This document shows positions 45,532 to 57,285 of a DNA stretch of 64,000 nt, one piece after another. The notes under the pieces were generated by a model that saw nothing but the letters and a program-made list of their open reading frames with translations, was not told the origin of the DNA and searched no databases. The first letter of the stretch is position 1; the number at the start of each line of letters is the position of its first letter. Both the position numbers and the translations under genes were made by a program. Source of the DNA: Timema cristinae. Lineage: Eukaryota; Arthropoda; Insecta; Phasmatodea; Timematidae. The stretch is from assembly GCA_039000515.1 (NCBI GenBank), contig JBCFYV010011172.1, positions 78,707,846 to 78,771,845 of the forward strand. Direction: 5' to 3'.

Positions 45532-45642
45532 GTATATATATAATTGTAGAATGTTTTAAATTTGTAGATGCCAACGAAAATACCTAACAATAAAAATACA
45601 TAAAAATTAAAGATTTATATTAAAGGAGATCTATAGTGTTGC
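45319..45642. mobile_element. Near-perfect hairpin: 101-bp arms around (TA)n
   Basis: 45319-45419 and 45542-45642 are reverse complements with a single mismatch (CTTTACTATAAATC versus CTTTAATATAAATC). The 122-bp spacer is almost entirely TA repeats plus one extra direct copy of the arm end (TTTAAAACATTCTACAATTT, 45465-45484). The outer ends are GCAACACTATAG. Such identity means a recent origin or ongoing correction. Confidence 0.93.
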
Positions 45643-47194
45643 TATTACATAACTAAATATTGAGGGATAAGCTATCACCGATACAGGGGCGACATAAAAA
45701 CGAAAATACATAACTCCTGGTGGAATAGCTTTATGTAAACGAGGCGATTTTATTATTTCTTTTCATTGTATGCTGTAATTTGAGTTAATATTATTATTAT
45801 TTTTGTTTAGTTTGGGGAACATATACTTCCAAATATACATTAACAACAGTATAGTTAATAGAACTTGGATCACTAGAGGTAATAATCTATTTTTGAGAAC
45901 TTTACGTTTATAAAAGTTCCTTTCACACGTAAGTTACATGTATTGAAGGGTCACTAAAATTTTAAAGTTGCGTACAAATTAGTAAGAGTCCGTTCCGCGT
46001 GGACATTTAATGTAAAATAGAGAATCGGCTAGGTAAACACTTATACTACCAATAATATTTTGCTATGTCAGCTACCAATAACACATTAAAGGAAATTTTG
46101 ATAATCAACCTTCCTTTCTAATGTGTTCGCCACTTCTTATTTTCCCTGGCTATAGGCCTAAGCAACTCTCTGTCTACCCATAAATAATATTATACATAAG
46201 GTTCTGCAAGACCAACCTGTGGTTCTCAATTTATGTATTTAATATCTTTGGTCCTTATCAACAAGTGCCATACAACTTGAACAAAACATCTTATTTAGTC
46301 TACTGCGCATGTATGATAACCACTTTATTTGGATTTTTCCATTAAAAGGTAGTATCCGGTAATACAACTTACTGGATTTTAAAAGGCAAACTTTTACCTA
46401 GAAGCTTTGTTTTCAAAAGGCTTTTGTGAGAATAATGGAATAGTTAAATTTTGGACTTGTGAAATTGGTTTGTTTGGTCGAAAAAATGTTGTCTTCAAAA
46501 TCATCTTAATCATATTGGAATGAGCTCTATTTAGGGTTATCCGTTCTCCTAATTATGACTGGAATTTTTTCTCGAGTTCGATTAACAATTGAACTGAATT
46601 ATTCCGCGTTTGCTTATTGATCCGACATATCTACGATCTCCATATTCACATCTGCAAATGTTACTCCACAAAAGAATCACCTCTCAAACGGAACAAAAAA
46701 AAAGTTATACCATATCTATCGTGAGCCCACTTGGAGAGCCCGCTGGACTGTCACAAAAATCACCGATTATTTATAATAGTTAGATGTGCATTGAAAAGAG
46801 AAAAATTTTAATAATCTTACGAAGAAACGCTGGCAATGAAAGAGAGGTAAGGGGGTTAATCCTACTGACCAAAGAATAATATTTTCAGAATGTGACGATA
46901 TTCCTCTTCCATTCAATGAAAGGGGAGTCCACTCCTATGAAATAAATACATTTTTGGTGATTGATGTAGAGACTATTTCTGATCACCTGTTATTTTCTTC
47001 GCCCACAATGTTTAACTGGTCATAACCTCCCCTCTCCCCGCTATTTTATTCTCTCTTCAGATCAGCGTAGATCTCGGAGCATCACCTAACTACGGTAGGG
47101 AGGCTCAAGCGACCTTTAGACCCCCTCGTGGATACGCTACTGGGTATCAGGTATCAACATATTACTAGAGGATTAAAAACCTTACATATTGACG
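45643..47194. other. No gene recognised
   Basis: Anonymous sequence with no repeat or coding feature I can support. Confidence 0.3.
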
Positions 47195-47375
47195 TTTCGC
47201 GTGAAAATATGTCTCAGTTCTGAGATCAAATTAAAGGATTAGAAACAGAGATCAAGGCTTATTCCAACAAATAGTCATTTTTAACAGGGTTACATCAGAA
47301 CATTCATAAGAGAGGATTGTTTTGGTGGTTTTGAAACTTTAGAACTACCATTGCCTTAAGAAATACATCATTGCG
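47195..47375. repeat. Dispersed repeat R1, third copy
   Basis: GATCAAATTAAAGGATTAGA, AACAGAGATC, AGGGTTACATCAGAACATTC and GGTTTTGAAACTTTAGAACT match the order seen at 1560-1700. Confidence 0.55.
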
Positions 47376-47495
47376 AGAATATTTCCTGCCAAGTAGGTGG
47401 CACCCTTAAGGAGGAACAAGCTAATAACTCCGGAAAGCGACACGCTAACCCTTTGATTATATGGTCTGAAAAAGAAACAAGTTATTGGACTTGAA

Positions 47496-47743
47496 ACCCG
47501 CCTCGGTGGCGTAATTGGCTAACGCGCTTGTCGTGTTGAGCTCGACTGCTGAGGACGGGGAGATCGAGGTTCGAATCTCAGTCGGGTGAACTGGAAGTGG
47601 TTTTTCCTAAATGGTTTTCCACTCTCCCTCCACGCAAATGCGGGTTCACTTCCTCTAACTCAACCTTCCCAATTCCTAAATCCATTAACGTAATTAGTAA
47701 TTAAAGCGTATAACCCGAACGGGTAGTAAGACGCGGTGCTAAA

Positions 47744-47778
<35 letters not shown>
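47496..47778 (+). mobile_element. SINE-A copy, full-length reference
   Basis: This is the best-preserved copy. Box A TGGCGTAATTGG is at 47507-47518 and box B GGTTCGAATCT at 47568-47578. The spacing and the GAGCTCGACTGCTGAGG insert suggest a tRNA with a long variable arm. The body is CCTAAATGGTTTTCCACTCT through CCTTCCCAATTCC, then the tail GTATAACCCGAACGGGTAGT with AAGACGCGGTGCT, then (ATT)n. TTATTGGACTTGAA at 47482-47495 and 47779-47792 is a perfect 14-bp target duplication. Confidence 0.97.
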
Positions 47779-47783
<5 letters not shown>

Positions 47784-47792
47784 GGACTTGAA

Positions 47793-48117
47793 GGGGCTGC
47801 AGTGCTATTTATATTGTATTGTTTGATTTATCAAATGCCTTGTGTTAAGTTTCCTATTTGTGGTGTCCATTTTTAATAAAGGTTGGTGGTTTATAGCCTG
47901 CAAACAGATTAACTTAAATAGGTTTTTTTCTAAATTGTATGTCTACAACGCGCTAATATTCACACATACTTACTTATGTATCATGATCACAGGTCACAAT
48001 GATGTCACGTAAATTCAACTTTAAGACTACCTACTATTTTTTAAACTAAACTAATTATAGCATTTTATTCAGGCCTATCTTGTTGGAAAATTATTTACCG
48101 GGGATCACTAAATTATT
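47793..48117. other. No gene seen
   Basis: Anonymous AT-rich sequence. Confidence 0.3.
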
Positions 48118-48363
48118 ATTTATAGCACCGCGTCTTACTTCCTGTTTAGGCTATACTCATATGTACTAACTGCGCTATTGAGTTAGGGAGGAGGAAGGAG
48201 GAATTTATATGAACTGTACTCGTATTTTCATGGAGGAAGATCGGAAAACCATTTAGCAAAAAATCACCCTCATTACACCCGATCGATATATTCGAACCCC
48301 TATCTCCCGGTCATCGGCAATATAGTTTAACAAGGGAGTGACCATGCGGCCAACAAAGTAGGC
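48118..48363 (-). mobile_element. SINE-A copy, diverged
   Basis: Tail (complement of TAGCACCGCGTCTTACTTCC), body, box B (complement of ATTCGAACCCC) and head end (complement of GACCATGCGGCC) are all present on minus, with many changes. No target duplication found. Confidence 0.88.
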
Positions 48364-48496
48364 ATAGCTTTATTAAAAAATAAGATTTTTAAACTAAACG
48401 TGACTTATCCCTATAGCCCTTTGAAATAATTTCATTACACGTATTTAGAAAGCTAAGTGTTATTACTAACGCTCTAATATTTCCATATATATATAT

Positions 48497-48528
48497 ACTT
48501 TGACATGTATATATATACATGTCAAAGT
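48497..48528. other. Perfect 32-bp palindrome
   Basis: ACTTTGACATGTATAT and its exact reverse complement are adjacent with no spacer. It is flanked by (TA)n on the left. Confidence 0.9.
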
Positions 48529-50219
48529 AACAAAACTATACTAGCTTTATTTTAGTTAAATCAGAGAACATAGTATTTTTACAACAAAACAAATCTGTTT
48601 AAATAATTCTAAAGGATCTGAACTTGAATAAAATATAACTATATTAATGAAACTAATTGGCATAATAGTTATGAACTTGTTTAGTTGTGCCAGTTTTGAT
48701 ACAAATAAGCTAATAATGTGAACTAATTAGAGAGATATTTAGCCCCTGCTGGGCATGTGAAAAATAAACAAATAAACACTTACTTGGCACATGTCCGTTT
48801 GTTTTGACGTGTCCGTTAGACTTGACGTAGCCGTTCGCCCCTCCGTTCTTGTGCCCGTTTTTGAGAATAGAGGCGTGCGGCATGGTTCGCCCAGCGTGAT
48901 TAGCCAGCTTGCTTGTCTCAATAATTTCATCCAGATCACTCGCAATTCAAAGTGTCCGCCCGCATTTTTTTATCCAACACAACCGTTACACAAAATATTC
49001 TGTCATAGTGCAACGAGAATTTGGTGTTTACATTCACAATCCTTATTTTGATATCATACTAAACACATTTGTTGGTAACAATAAATTTTATTTAGTATTG
49101 AGTTTCTTCATTGTTAATTAAACTAAAGTATAATGTACTACCATGCTGAATTAAAAAAACATTGTTGTATGTGGATGGCGTATGTGGATTGTCGTATTAT
49201 TTTTGACTGTATACTTTATTTAAATATTTCAACAGTAATTTTTATAATAGTTCTAGTCCAGGTAAATATTTAAACGTATATAAAATATACCCATAGCATA
49301 TATAATTGACAAACCCTAACTTATCGTATAGCCAAAGTAGATGTTATTATTACTGTTATTAAAAATAGCACATATACGAGCACCATCTTTAAATCAATTT
49401 CAAAATATGTTTAAAAATGATGGCTTGTTCAATTATTTACCCTTAAATAGCCGTAATAGCTGCCCTATTGTAAGTTTAAATCAGTGTTTTAACACTACAT
49501 GACAAATATTAACACTGATATCTTATCAACATACAATAATTAAGCAACCCAACAAATTTGTCGCATTGTGTCAATGATTTACGCCGAGATAAAGACTGTT
49601 AACTCTTCCCGCCTATGACTACAGGTGTCACAGAGCAGATGAACGTCTCAACGTATCTGGTGCACATGCCCGAGTAAAAAGTAGCACTCGCGACCACCGT
49701 GTGCGCTGGCAGTGTGTATGTGTGCGTGTCGTTCGCTGGCCAGATGACGACTGGAAGGGCCGGGAGTTATTAGGTGAGATACCTCCTGTTCTCTCACCTG
49801 CTCCCTAGGTGGCAGCACGAGCGACGGCCACAACAGCTTCATCCAACACCCAACTTCGCACAGATATGGTATTATAATGAGTTTATGTCTCGAACGAGAT
49901 GCTTTTATTTAAAAAAAACATTGTGTAACTAACTATCTCACTGTTTCGAAAATACTGTAGCTTGAACACACTTTGGTCTGTTACGCAATATACGTGACGT
50001 AGCCTTAATTTATATTAATATTATTTTCGTTGAGTACTAAGAGTCTTATCGCTCTTTTGATACAAACGTATCTAAGGATACAGGACGGGGAAGGGTGAAT
50101 CTTAAAGCAAAGTACCAGTACCATCTTGTAGAGAGGATTTAAAATCACTCAGATGATCTGGAAGCTTTTTGAAAGTGGGGAGACTCAACTGAGAGGGGGT
50201 CCGGAGTTCCTGACCGAGT
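48529..50219. other. No gene recognised; GC-rich patch 49590-49850
   Basis: 49590-49850 is strongly GC- and CpG-enriched compared with both flanks. It contains a 64-codon minus frame and a donor-like AGGTGAGATA at 49772, but nothing I can recognise as an exon. 48800-48970 is also GC-richer. Confidence 0.35.
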
Positions 50220-50862
50220 AAAATTTTATACCATAGATGAATTTTGAAGATATTTGAAGAAGGTATATTTTTCACGGGTAGTACTTTTTTGTATGTCTTT
50301 CTTTGTCATCATGTATAATAACAACATAGTAGAAACTTTAGTGGAGAAGAACATGCGAACTTTTTCAGTCAACAATTAAAAATTATAGGTTTGCTTCTTC
50401 TATGTTTTTATTTCATAGGTTATGATGTTATGTAGTGGTGGTGGAACCTTATTTTCGTAATAAGGGTGATTACTGTTTAGCAAAATAAGGGGTGTTTTAA
50501 ACGTCTTGATCCCCTAGCTAAAAGGGGGAATTGGTAGTCCTCGCTAGAAATTTTCCGAAATTTGGATGTTATTAGAAGCTACATAGAATGATCCTAACTT
50601 GGATAGTTACGAAAATTATATTCCTATAAAAGTTATTTGCAGTGATTACTAGCCAGAATATTTTTTAAATTTGCAGTCTTCTATAAACTATTTGAAGTGT
50701 TCCTCACCTGGAAATCTTTTGAAAATTTAATGTATCTAGATGTTATTTAAATGGTCTTCCCCCGACAAGTTTTTGAAAATTATATGTCTCTTTAAACTTT
50801 TTATAGTGGTTCTTAAGTGGCGAATTTTTTTACAATTGGATGTTATTGAAAAACTGCCTCAT
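50220..50862. repeat. Diverged tandem repeat, about 70-75-bp units
   Basis: Phrases such as TTTGAAAATTTAATGTATCT, TTTGAAAATTATATGTCTCT, TTGGATGTTATTAGAAGCTA, and GTGTTCCTCACCTGGAAATC or GTGGTTCTTAAGTGGCGAAT recur every 70-75 bp from about 50520 to 50860. Confidence 0.5.
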
Positions 50863-50879
50863 GTCCAAATTAAACGGTG

Positions 50880-51035
50880 ACCGGAAAAAAAACGCACATG
50901 GAAATTCCGCACAGAAACACCCCACGGTCATATATAGGAAAAATGTGCACAAGGGTAAATGCCTACATGAAAAATGCTCACACTAAAAATGCCCACACAA
51001 CAAATGCTCACATGAGAAAATGCTCACACGAAAAA
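50880..51035 (+). repeat. 18-bp minisatellite in the left inverted end
   Basis: About eight diverged units of the form AAAATGCTCACA. The open frame here (66 codons) is only the repeat. Confidence 0.75.
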
Positions 51036-51454
51036 AATCATAAATTAAGGTTAATTTTTAACGGAATGCAAGTTTGATTGGGGTTTTGCATTACTAACTC
51101 TTTAGTTTCCACTTGTAAAGTGCGCGTTTGATTTATTCATGTGCATTCATAGAGTTTGCATTCACTTTTTTGGGGGGTCTTTTTGTTAATTTAAAGTATT
51201 GTTTTTAGAATTTTTAGTGTCATTTTATGAATAATTTTTTTACACATTTTGGGTCATCAAAATCCTGGCCCTGGTACAACAACATAACCAATGTTTGCAA
51301 CAAGTGCTTAGGGTTCAAACAAAATACAAAAATATATCAAAATTGAGTTATATTTATTGGTTATTATACATTTAAGTTGAATCTATATGCTGGTGTAGTT
51401 TAATGAGTAGGTTCTATATTACATAAAATAAAATAAACACTATTACTCTAAAAA

Positions 51455-51535
51455 TGTTAAACTGGAAGTCGACATTTTAATACGAAGTGTTGACCCTTGG
51501 GGACCCAATATCAATATTTTTACTTTCTCACTACC
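51455..51535 (+). repeat. Direct repeat, first copy
   Basis: ACATTTTAATACGAAGTGTT, GACCCTTGGGGACCCAATAT and CAATATTTTTA are repeated at 53278-53337 with a few changes. Both lie inside the foldback-like element. Confidence 0.75.
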
Positions 51536-52408
51536 TCACAGATAGAGCAAGTATTGTGATCGTCAAACAAAATCAAACTCAAGATTTTAATGAATGTTGA
51601 CGTTTCACGATCCTCCGAATCCGAAAAAGTTGCTTTTGCAATGCGTCGTCTGTCTGTCCATCTGCCTGTCAGTCTGTACCTCGGGCTAGAGCCTAAACTA
51701 TTTTACCGATTGGGTTGAGACTCGGTATCTAGGGGTTTCATACGGTTAAACCAAAGAAATTTTGGAATTGGATATCCAATCCTAAAATTAAGGGTAGTTT
51801 CCTTAAGGGCAGAAAGAGAAAAAAAATCAGTTTTTATCACAATTCGCTTTAACGATTTTGAATAAATTTCGTTTATAAATTTTGATCAATATTACAAACT
51901 AAATGGCTACCCTAAATTTTTCGTGACTTTAAGGATTCCAGTCTAATGCGTAAATCCTAATTGAGAAAAATTCCATTTTCTCAGAATCGGCTATAACGAT
52001 TTTGATTAAAGTTCGCACCTAGGCGTTGACTAAGATTATGAACAAAATTGATTTTTTCATTTTCCCATGAAAATGACTTTTAAGGCTCTTTACAGAAGAA
52101 AAAATGTTTTATATCTCCGCAACTATTTGAGATACTAAATAACTTATCACTGTACAATTTTAGTAAGTTTTAGTAAGTTTTAGTTTAGTAAAATTAAGAA
52201 ACTCTTATTTTAAATATATTTTTATAAAGCCAATAGTTTCTGATATATTGGCAAATATGTCAATATAATTTTGTGAGCTTTAGTTGGGAAAATACTTAAG
52301 TTCAAACACAATAATTCTCTAATGCCATAGAGTAAACAAATAAGTAAGTCTCTCAAGAAGTTGATGTTGTTTTTCCTTTAACCTCTTAGGGTGAGCGTTT
52401 GTACAGCA

Positions 52409-53124
52409 CAGGGGTGAATCCAGGATTTTCATGAAGGTTGGAGGGACGCGGGTGCTCCCATCGGGATCGAGTTGGGGGGTGGAGGCTTCAAGAAATTTTG
52501 ACATAAAAATACTTCAAACTCTGAGAGGAATTCTTTGAGTAATTTTTCAGTGTAACGCTAAACTTGAGAATAATCCTCTAATGAAGGGTATAACACCAAA
52601 TTTGCGATTAGTATTAAAATTTATTAAAAACAAATTCTAAGAACATATTTAGTGATTATTAAGAAGGAAATAAGTTTAAACATTATAACAATTAAAACGT
52701 TATATGTGTGGTATTATTTAAAAAAAATTAAAGCACGTTATTTAAAAATAAATTATTTTAAAGAACTTTATTTATTATTAATCATTTAAATATTAATAAT
52801 ATAAATGATAAAATAAAACCAAACTTTAAACAATTTTTGTGCAACAAGGTGAGATGTACACAACTTAAATTTGGGTAGCTCAGTTAACGCCCATTTTCAC
52901 AATTTTAATACTTAATGTGATTGTTTTAAGTATTAATAATAATTACGATAAATAAAATTAATCATTTAAGAATATTACCAAAAACAATTTTAAAAATGAA
53001 ATCTTGTTAGTGAGATAGTATTACGTGACAATAAAACTAGTAGTGACTTTAACACTGGTTTAATTGGTTTAATTTCTTGAAGGGGGGCGCGCGCTCCCCA
53101 CACTACTCTCCTAATCTACCTCTG
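52409..53124. mobile_element. Non-autonomous hAT element nested in the foldback element
   Basis: The left end CAGGGGTGAATCCAGGA and the complement of the right end CAGAGGTAGATTAGGA are similar, and both are followed by G-rich sequence with a GCGGGTGCTCCC/GGGGAGCGCGCGCC block. GTACAGCA (52401-52408) and TTACAGCA (53125-53132) form an 8-bp target duplication with one change. No transposase is readable. Confidence 0.82.
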
Positions 53125-53277
53125 TTACAGCAATGATTTATTTATCTCATTTTAGACTCAATAATCAATAATTAGCTATTTTAATAGACAAAATTTATAA
53201 AAGAGAAATTTAATATCAATGCGATAACCAACCATAAGAAATGCATCCCCTAGTAAAATGTCGAATATTTTAACCGG

Positions 53278-53345
53278 ATGTCAAAATTTTAATACGAAGT
53301 GTTGATCCTTGGAGACCCAATATCGATATTTTTTATTGGTCCGGA
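53278..53345 (+). repeat. Direct repeat, second copy
   Basis: TTTAATACGAAGTGTTGATC, then CTTGGAGACCCAATATCGAT, matches 51475-51520. Confidence 0.75.
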
Positions 53346-53984
53346 TGTACAAATGAAGACGTTAATTCTTTAGAAATAATATTATAAAATTTAAACCCGC
53401 GAGTCAAAAAAATTGTTTGTAACTATAACACAATTGGTTCTCGGGTTTGCTAGTTTATTAGTTATTACGAATTTTGAGTAAATATCTGCATTTTAAACAC
53501 TAGAACGAGAAAGTCCGTGTGGAGTCACATAACATTTATTTTTGTAGTGACATACATAACTAAGATACCAATTTGGAACAAAATCGTTGGAGCCACTTTC
53601 AAAATATTTCGAATTTTCTAAAATTACATCAATATTTTGCCCTCCAACTAATTTCTACCCCAAAACCAAGTATAAGGTGTTATTTCACTTATTTGGGAGG
53701 TCAAACATAGTCTATACATCAATTTCAGTCAAAATTGTTAAAGCCATCTTCGAAATTGGAATTCTAAAAAAGCACTCATCACCCCTAATTTGAGGGATAG
53801 GGGAAACTGAAAAAAAAAAAATCGGAAGTATAAACTTGTAAAAATTAAATATCAAGTTTGAGTACATACATAGACAGACAAACAAGGAGATTGACAGAAT
53901 TGTAAACTGCAGTTTTTTTTCTTGTTTAATTTGTTTATTTTGATTTCGATTTTTTCCACGATTACTTTCTCTTTTGATAAGAAA

Positions 53985-54215
53985 GTAAAAATGGATGGGG
54001 GCATTTGTCTCTATGGACATTTTTCCGTGTGCGCACTTTTAGTGTGAGTTTTTTTCCGTGTAAACATTTTTCCGTGTGGGCTTTTCTCCTAGTGGGCAAT
54101 TTTCTGTGTGGGCTTTTTTCCGTTTGGGCATTTTTCCTGTGAGCATTTATGGTTGTGGTTTTTTTTTCTGTGCGGAGTTTCGTGTGCGCTTCTTTCACAT
54201 GCACTTTTTTCCTAG
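53985..54215 (-). repeat. 18-bp minisatellite in the right inverted end
   Basis: About twelve units of the form TTTTTCCGTGTGGGCAT, the reverse complement of the left-end units. Open frames on both strands (54076-54273 plus, 53962-54204 minus) are repeat by-products. Confidence 0.85.
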
Positions 54216-54399
54216 AATCGAATTATACATATTTTTAATTTATTCGGGGAATATTGAGGGGGGAGGGGCTTAAAATAGTCACATCTCCCCTCCCCCCACT
54301 ATTAAAAGAATGGGATCCCCGTGTTCTGTAGCTTCTACATTCATAACAGACCATCTCAGCTCAAATTCATTAATAAATAAATTGTTTGACCCCTGGTTG

Positions 54400-55720
54400 T
54401 TGTGTTTATAACAGACTTAAGTTAAAATATATTTCTAGCAACCTTAGTTCAACTCCCAAGGCAAATATCTAGGGCATCTTATTATAAGGGTGAAAAAAAG
54501 ATGCAAAACAAGACATTTGTTTTCAAAATAAAAAAATAAAATCACTCAGCTCTTTTGTTAATTTAAATTTATTTTCCCTTGCAAAACTTTCAAGTTACTA
54601 CACGCCTAAATCGGGTACCAAATGGGGTAAAATTAATTTATATTGGCATAAGAAAAGCCAACATTATTTTTTGGGAAGAAGGGGGCTATGCCTGACTTGG
54701 ACACTCCATATTCCTCACAAACAATATTTTTATTTAGAAAAACCATAAATGTGAAGAAACAGTAAAAATTAAGACTGATATTTATATTAATACAAAATAA
54801 CTTTGTAATATAGGAACAGGGAGGTGGAGTGAGACTGTATTTGCCTATCCTATTTTTCTTATGTTAAATTTTTTTTTTCAAAACTAAAACACCATATTTG
54901 GGTGAAAAACTGTAAAAAAACTAAACCTTTTTATTGGCATAAGAAAACAAACATTATTGGTGATGGTGTTGGTGTAGGGATACATTACGTTTAAAATCCC
55001 ATATTTGGGTGTAAAACAAGATATTTATATTGACATAAGATATAACAAGACTTTTTTTGTGGATGGGAGCATGTACGTTTAACTTTACCTTACAACATGT
55101 CTTTAAATATATATTTCTTGCAAAACTATGAAAAAAGTTATATTAGCTGCATGATGCCAAACTTGGATCAGAACGATGCAATACAAGACTTATTGGTTTA
55201 AGAAAAAACTCAAATTATCGTTTGAGGTGGGCAGTGAGGGACCCATCCACTATTTTTATTAAGTATTTATTTCTTGCAAAAAGGTGAAAAAGAAGTGATT
55301 TATATTGGTTTAGAAAATAATGTTTGAGAAAAGAGGCTGTGCTTATCTAAGTCCCTACACTCTTTATTTTGTTGAATTTTTTATTTAGGCAAAACTGTAA
55401 AGGTGAAAAGCCCTAAATACATATGCAAAGCGCGGTTAAATAAGTAATTTATATCGAAAAAAGAAATTTTTTGCAAGAAGGGAGCAATGCTTAATTGGTC
55501 TTTAAATTTGTTCTCAGACTAAATATTTTTCTTGCAAAGCCATCATGATTCAAAACACCATCCTTGAATGCAAAACAGTTCAAAACAAAAAAATTATACC
55601 TATATGTTAAATAAATTGGGCATCTACTTTAAAAAAAATCCACACTACATCCCACCCTCCTACCAAACAAAAATTGTCATACCGTATTTAGGGATTTGGT
55701 GAAAAACGCAATAGTTTTGT
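54400..55720 (+). repeat. Diverged tandem array, about 130-160-bp units
   Basis: TTTATATTGGCATAAGAAAA and variants (54640, 54935, 55030, 55195, 55300), TTTCTTGCAAAACT (54575, 55110, 55270, 55390) and CCATATTTGGGTG-like phrases recur in a fixed order. Units are too diverged for an exact period. Confidence 0.6.
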
Positions 55721-57240
55721 GAAAAGAACTGCTATGTTTACATTTTTAATTTTAGGAATAAATTACCGCTTAATCTAGTGTCATAAAAGCATGTTTATTT
55801 GTTGGTTCTTTTGTGCACCGCATATCCATTCCAGCTTTTCAAGAAAATTTCTAATAACGTTATTTCCTACTACTTACTCACTTCATTATTTCTTAATATT
55901 TATTTCAACATTGTTATTTCCTATTACTAATTTAAACATCGGTATTTCCCAATATCCATTTAAACGTCACTATTCCTTGATTCTTATTTTAACATCGTTA
56001 TTTCCTAATATTCATATCTTTTTACTGATTTCAACATCGTTTACTGAAGAACCTGAGCTTATCAACAAGATATGAGGTAGCAAAACAAAAGCTTGCTAAG
56101 TTTGAGTATTTCTTTAGTTGCTGATTCAATGCTTTGTGAACTTCGACCGTTTCCCACGATCCGAGGGATGAAGTTAGTGTGCGAGGCAGTCGCGACAGTA
56201 TGGCAGTAGGTTGTTCCATCCATTAATATCTATAATATAACTGGAGGGGACATATGTGGCTGAAATTTTCGAGCTGCCGTCTGCATACTAATGTATAAGA
56301 GAGAAGAAAACTTTCGGGTATATCTTTCTCTTTTACACCCATACAAGGCAATGTAGCATTTTGACATCGTTCATTAATTTGATTGACTATATGAGCTATT
56401 TCAATGTATGAGATACATCAATGTATGATTACTGATTAGTTAAATGAAATAAATATGTTAGTAAAAGCTTTGTAAAGCATAACAATGTTCTAAACTGGTT
56501 AGTTTTTTCTTTAAATACGTTGATGTTGCCTAATATTTACTATGCTTTTTGAAGGAATCTCGCTTGGAAGGCTTCATCTCATATCAGAATCCTACCCTAT
56601 GGTAGTATTTTGGTAGGATAAAAGACCTTCTAGAAGGAAATTTCTACTTCCGTTTTAAATGGACATTTATCCTACCAAAATATTATAATATTTAAATATG
56701 ATAGTATTCTGGTACGAAATAAAGTCTTACAGATTGGGATTCTTATTCATATCAGGGTTTAGTAGATACCGTACTTCCTACAAACCTATAACCTAAACTA
56801 TCCTTTGAACGTAAGGCTTTTACACAAAGTATATCACTCAAACAAATGTAATACAGTTTTTAGCTAACTTGTTTCATTATAGTTATCGAACTTTCAACAT
56901 AATATGGTTTCTTAAAGCAATGTATAAGCTAATAGCCAACTTTAAATATAAGTCTAGTCTGCAGACTGTAAACAACATTGATGATAACTACATATTTAAA
57001 TATGGTAAAGATTGTACTCGTATTTGTACAGTATTACCTGTAAAACTGGATTATATATCCTTTAATGTAAATGTTTCTTCGGGAAAGTGTGGTATAGTAC
57101 TTCAATATTCTCAAACAATAACACTTTTATTCATCAAAGACATGTTTTCGCATAAGAGCATTGAAAGAAACCGTTAAATCTGTCCCCCCACAGTGTAGCA
57201 GACGATAAACTTGAACGTCACGCTTTTGTGCTTGGCAATG
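55721..57240. other. No gene recognised
   Basis: Open frames at 55791-56075, 56031-56219 and 56869-57177 resemble no family I know. A C-run lies at 57183-57189. Confidence 0.3.
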
Positions 57241-57285
57241 TGTTGTAACACTATGGAATTCAATCGACCCACGTCGGGCATCGAT

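Larger units (their letters stand above)
50868..54225. mobile_element. Foldback-like element with minisatellite-bearing inverted ends
   Basis: The left end (50868-51035) reads inward GGAAAAAAAACGCACATGG, TCCGCACAGAAACACC, then 16-18-bp units such as AAAATGCTCACACTA and AAAATGCCCACACAA. The complement of the right end (53985-54225) reads inward GGAAAAAAGTGCATGTG, GCGCACACGAA, TCCGCACAGAAA, an ACCACAACC block, then the same unit type (AAAATGCCCAAACGG, AAAAAGCCCACACAG). The two ends thus share both a unique outer block and the tandem repeat, in inverted order 3.3 kb apart. That architecture is characteristic of Foldback transposons. No coding sequence is recognised inside. Confidence 0.65.

Noticed and set aside
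47507..47580. Functional tRNA gene at the SINE-A head
   Set aside because: Boxes A and B are present, but the anticodon arm and acceptor pairing are not maintained, and every copy continues into the same SINE body and tail.
54076..54273. Phe-rich repetitive frame as a membrane peptide gene
   Set aside because: It is the direct translation of the 18-bp TTTTTCCGTGTGGGCAT minisatellite; the opposite strand is also open.
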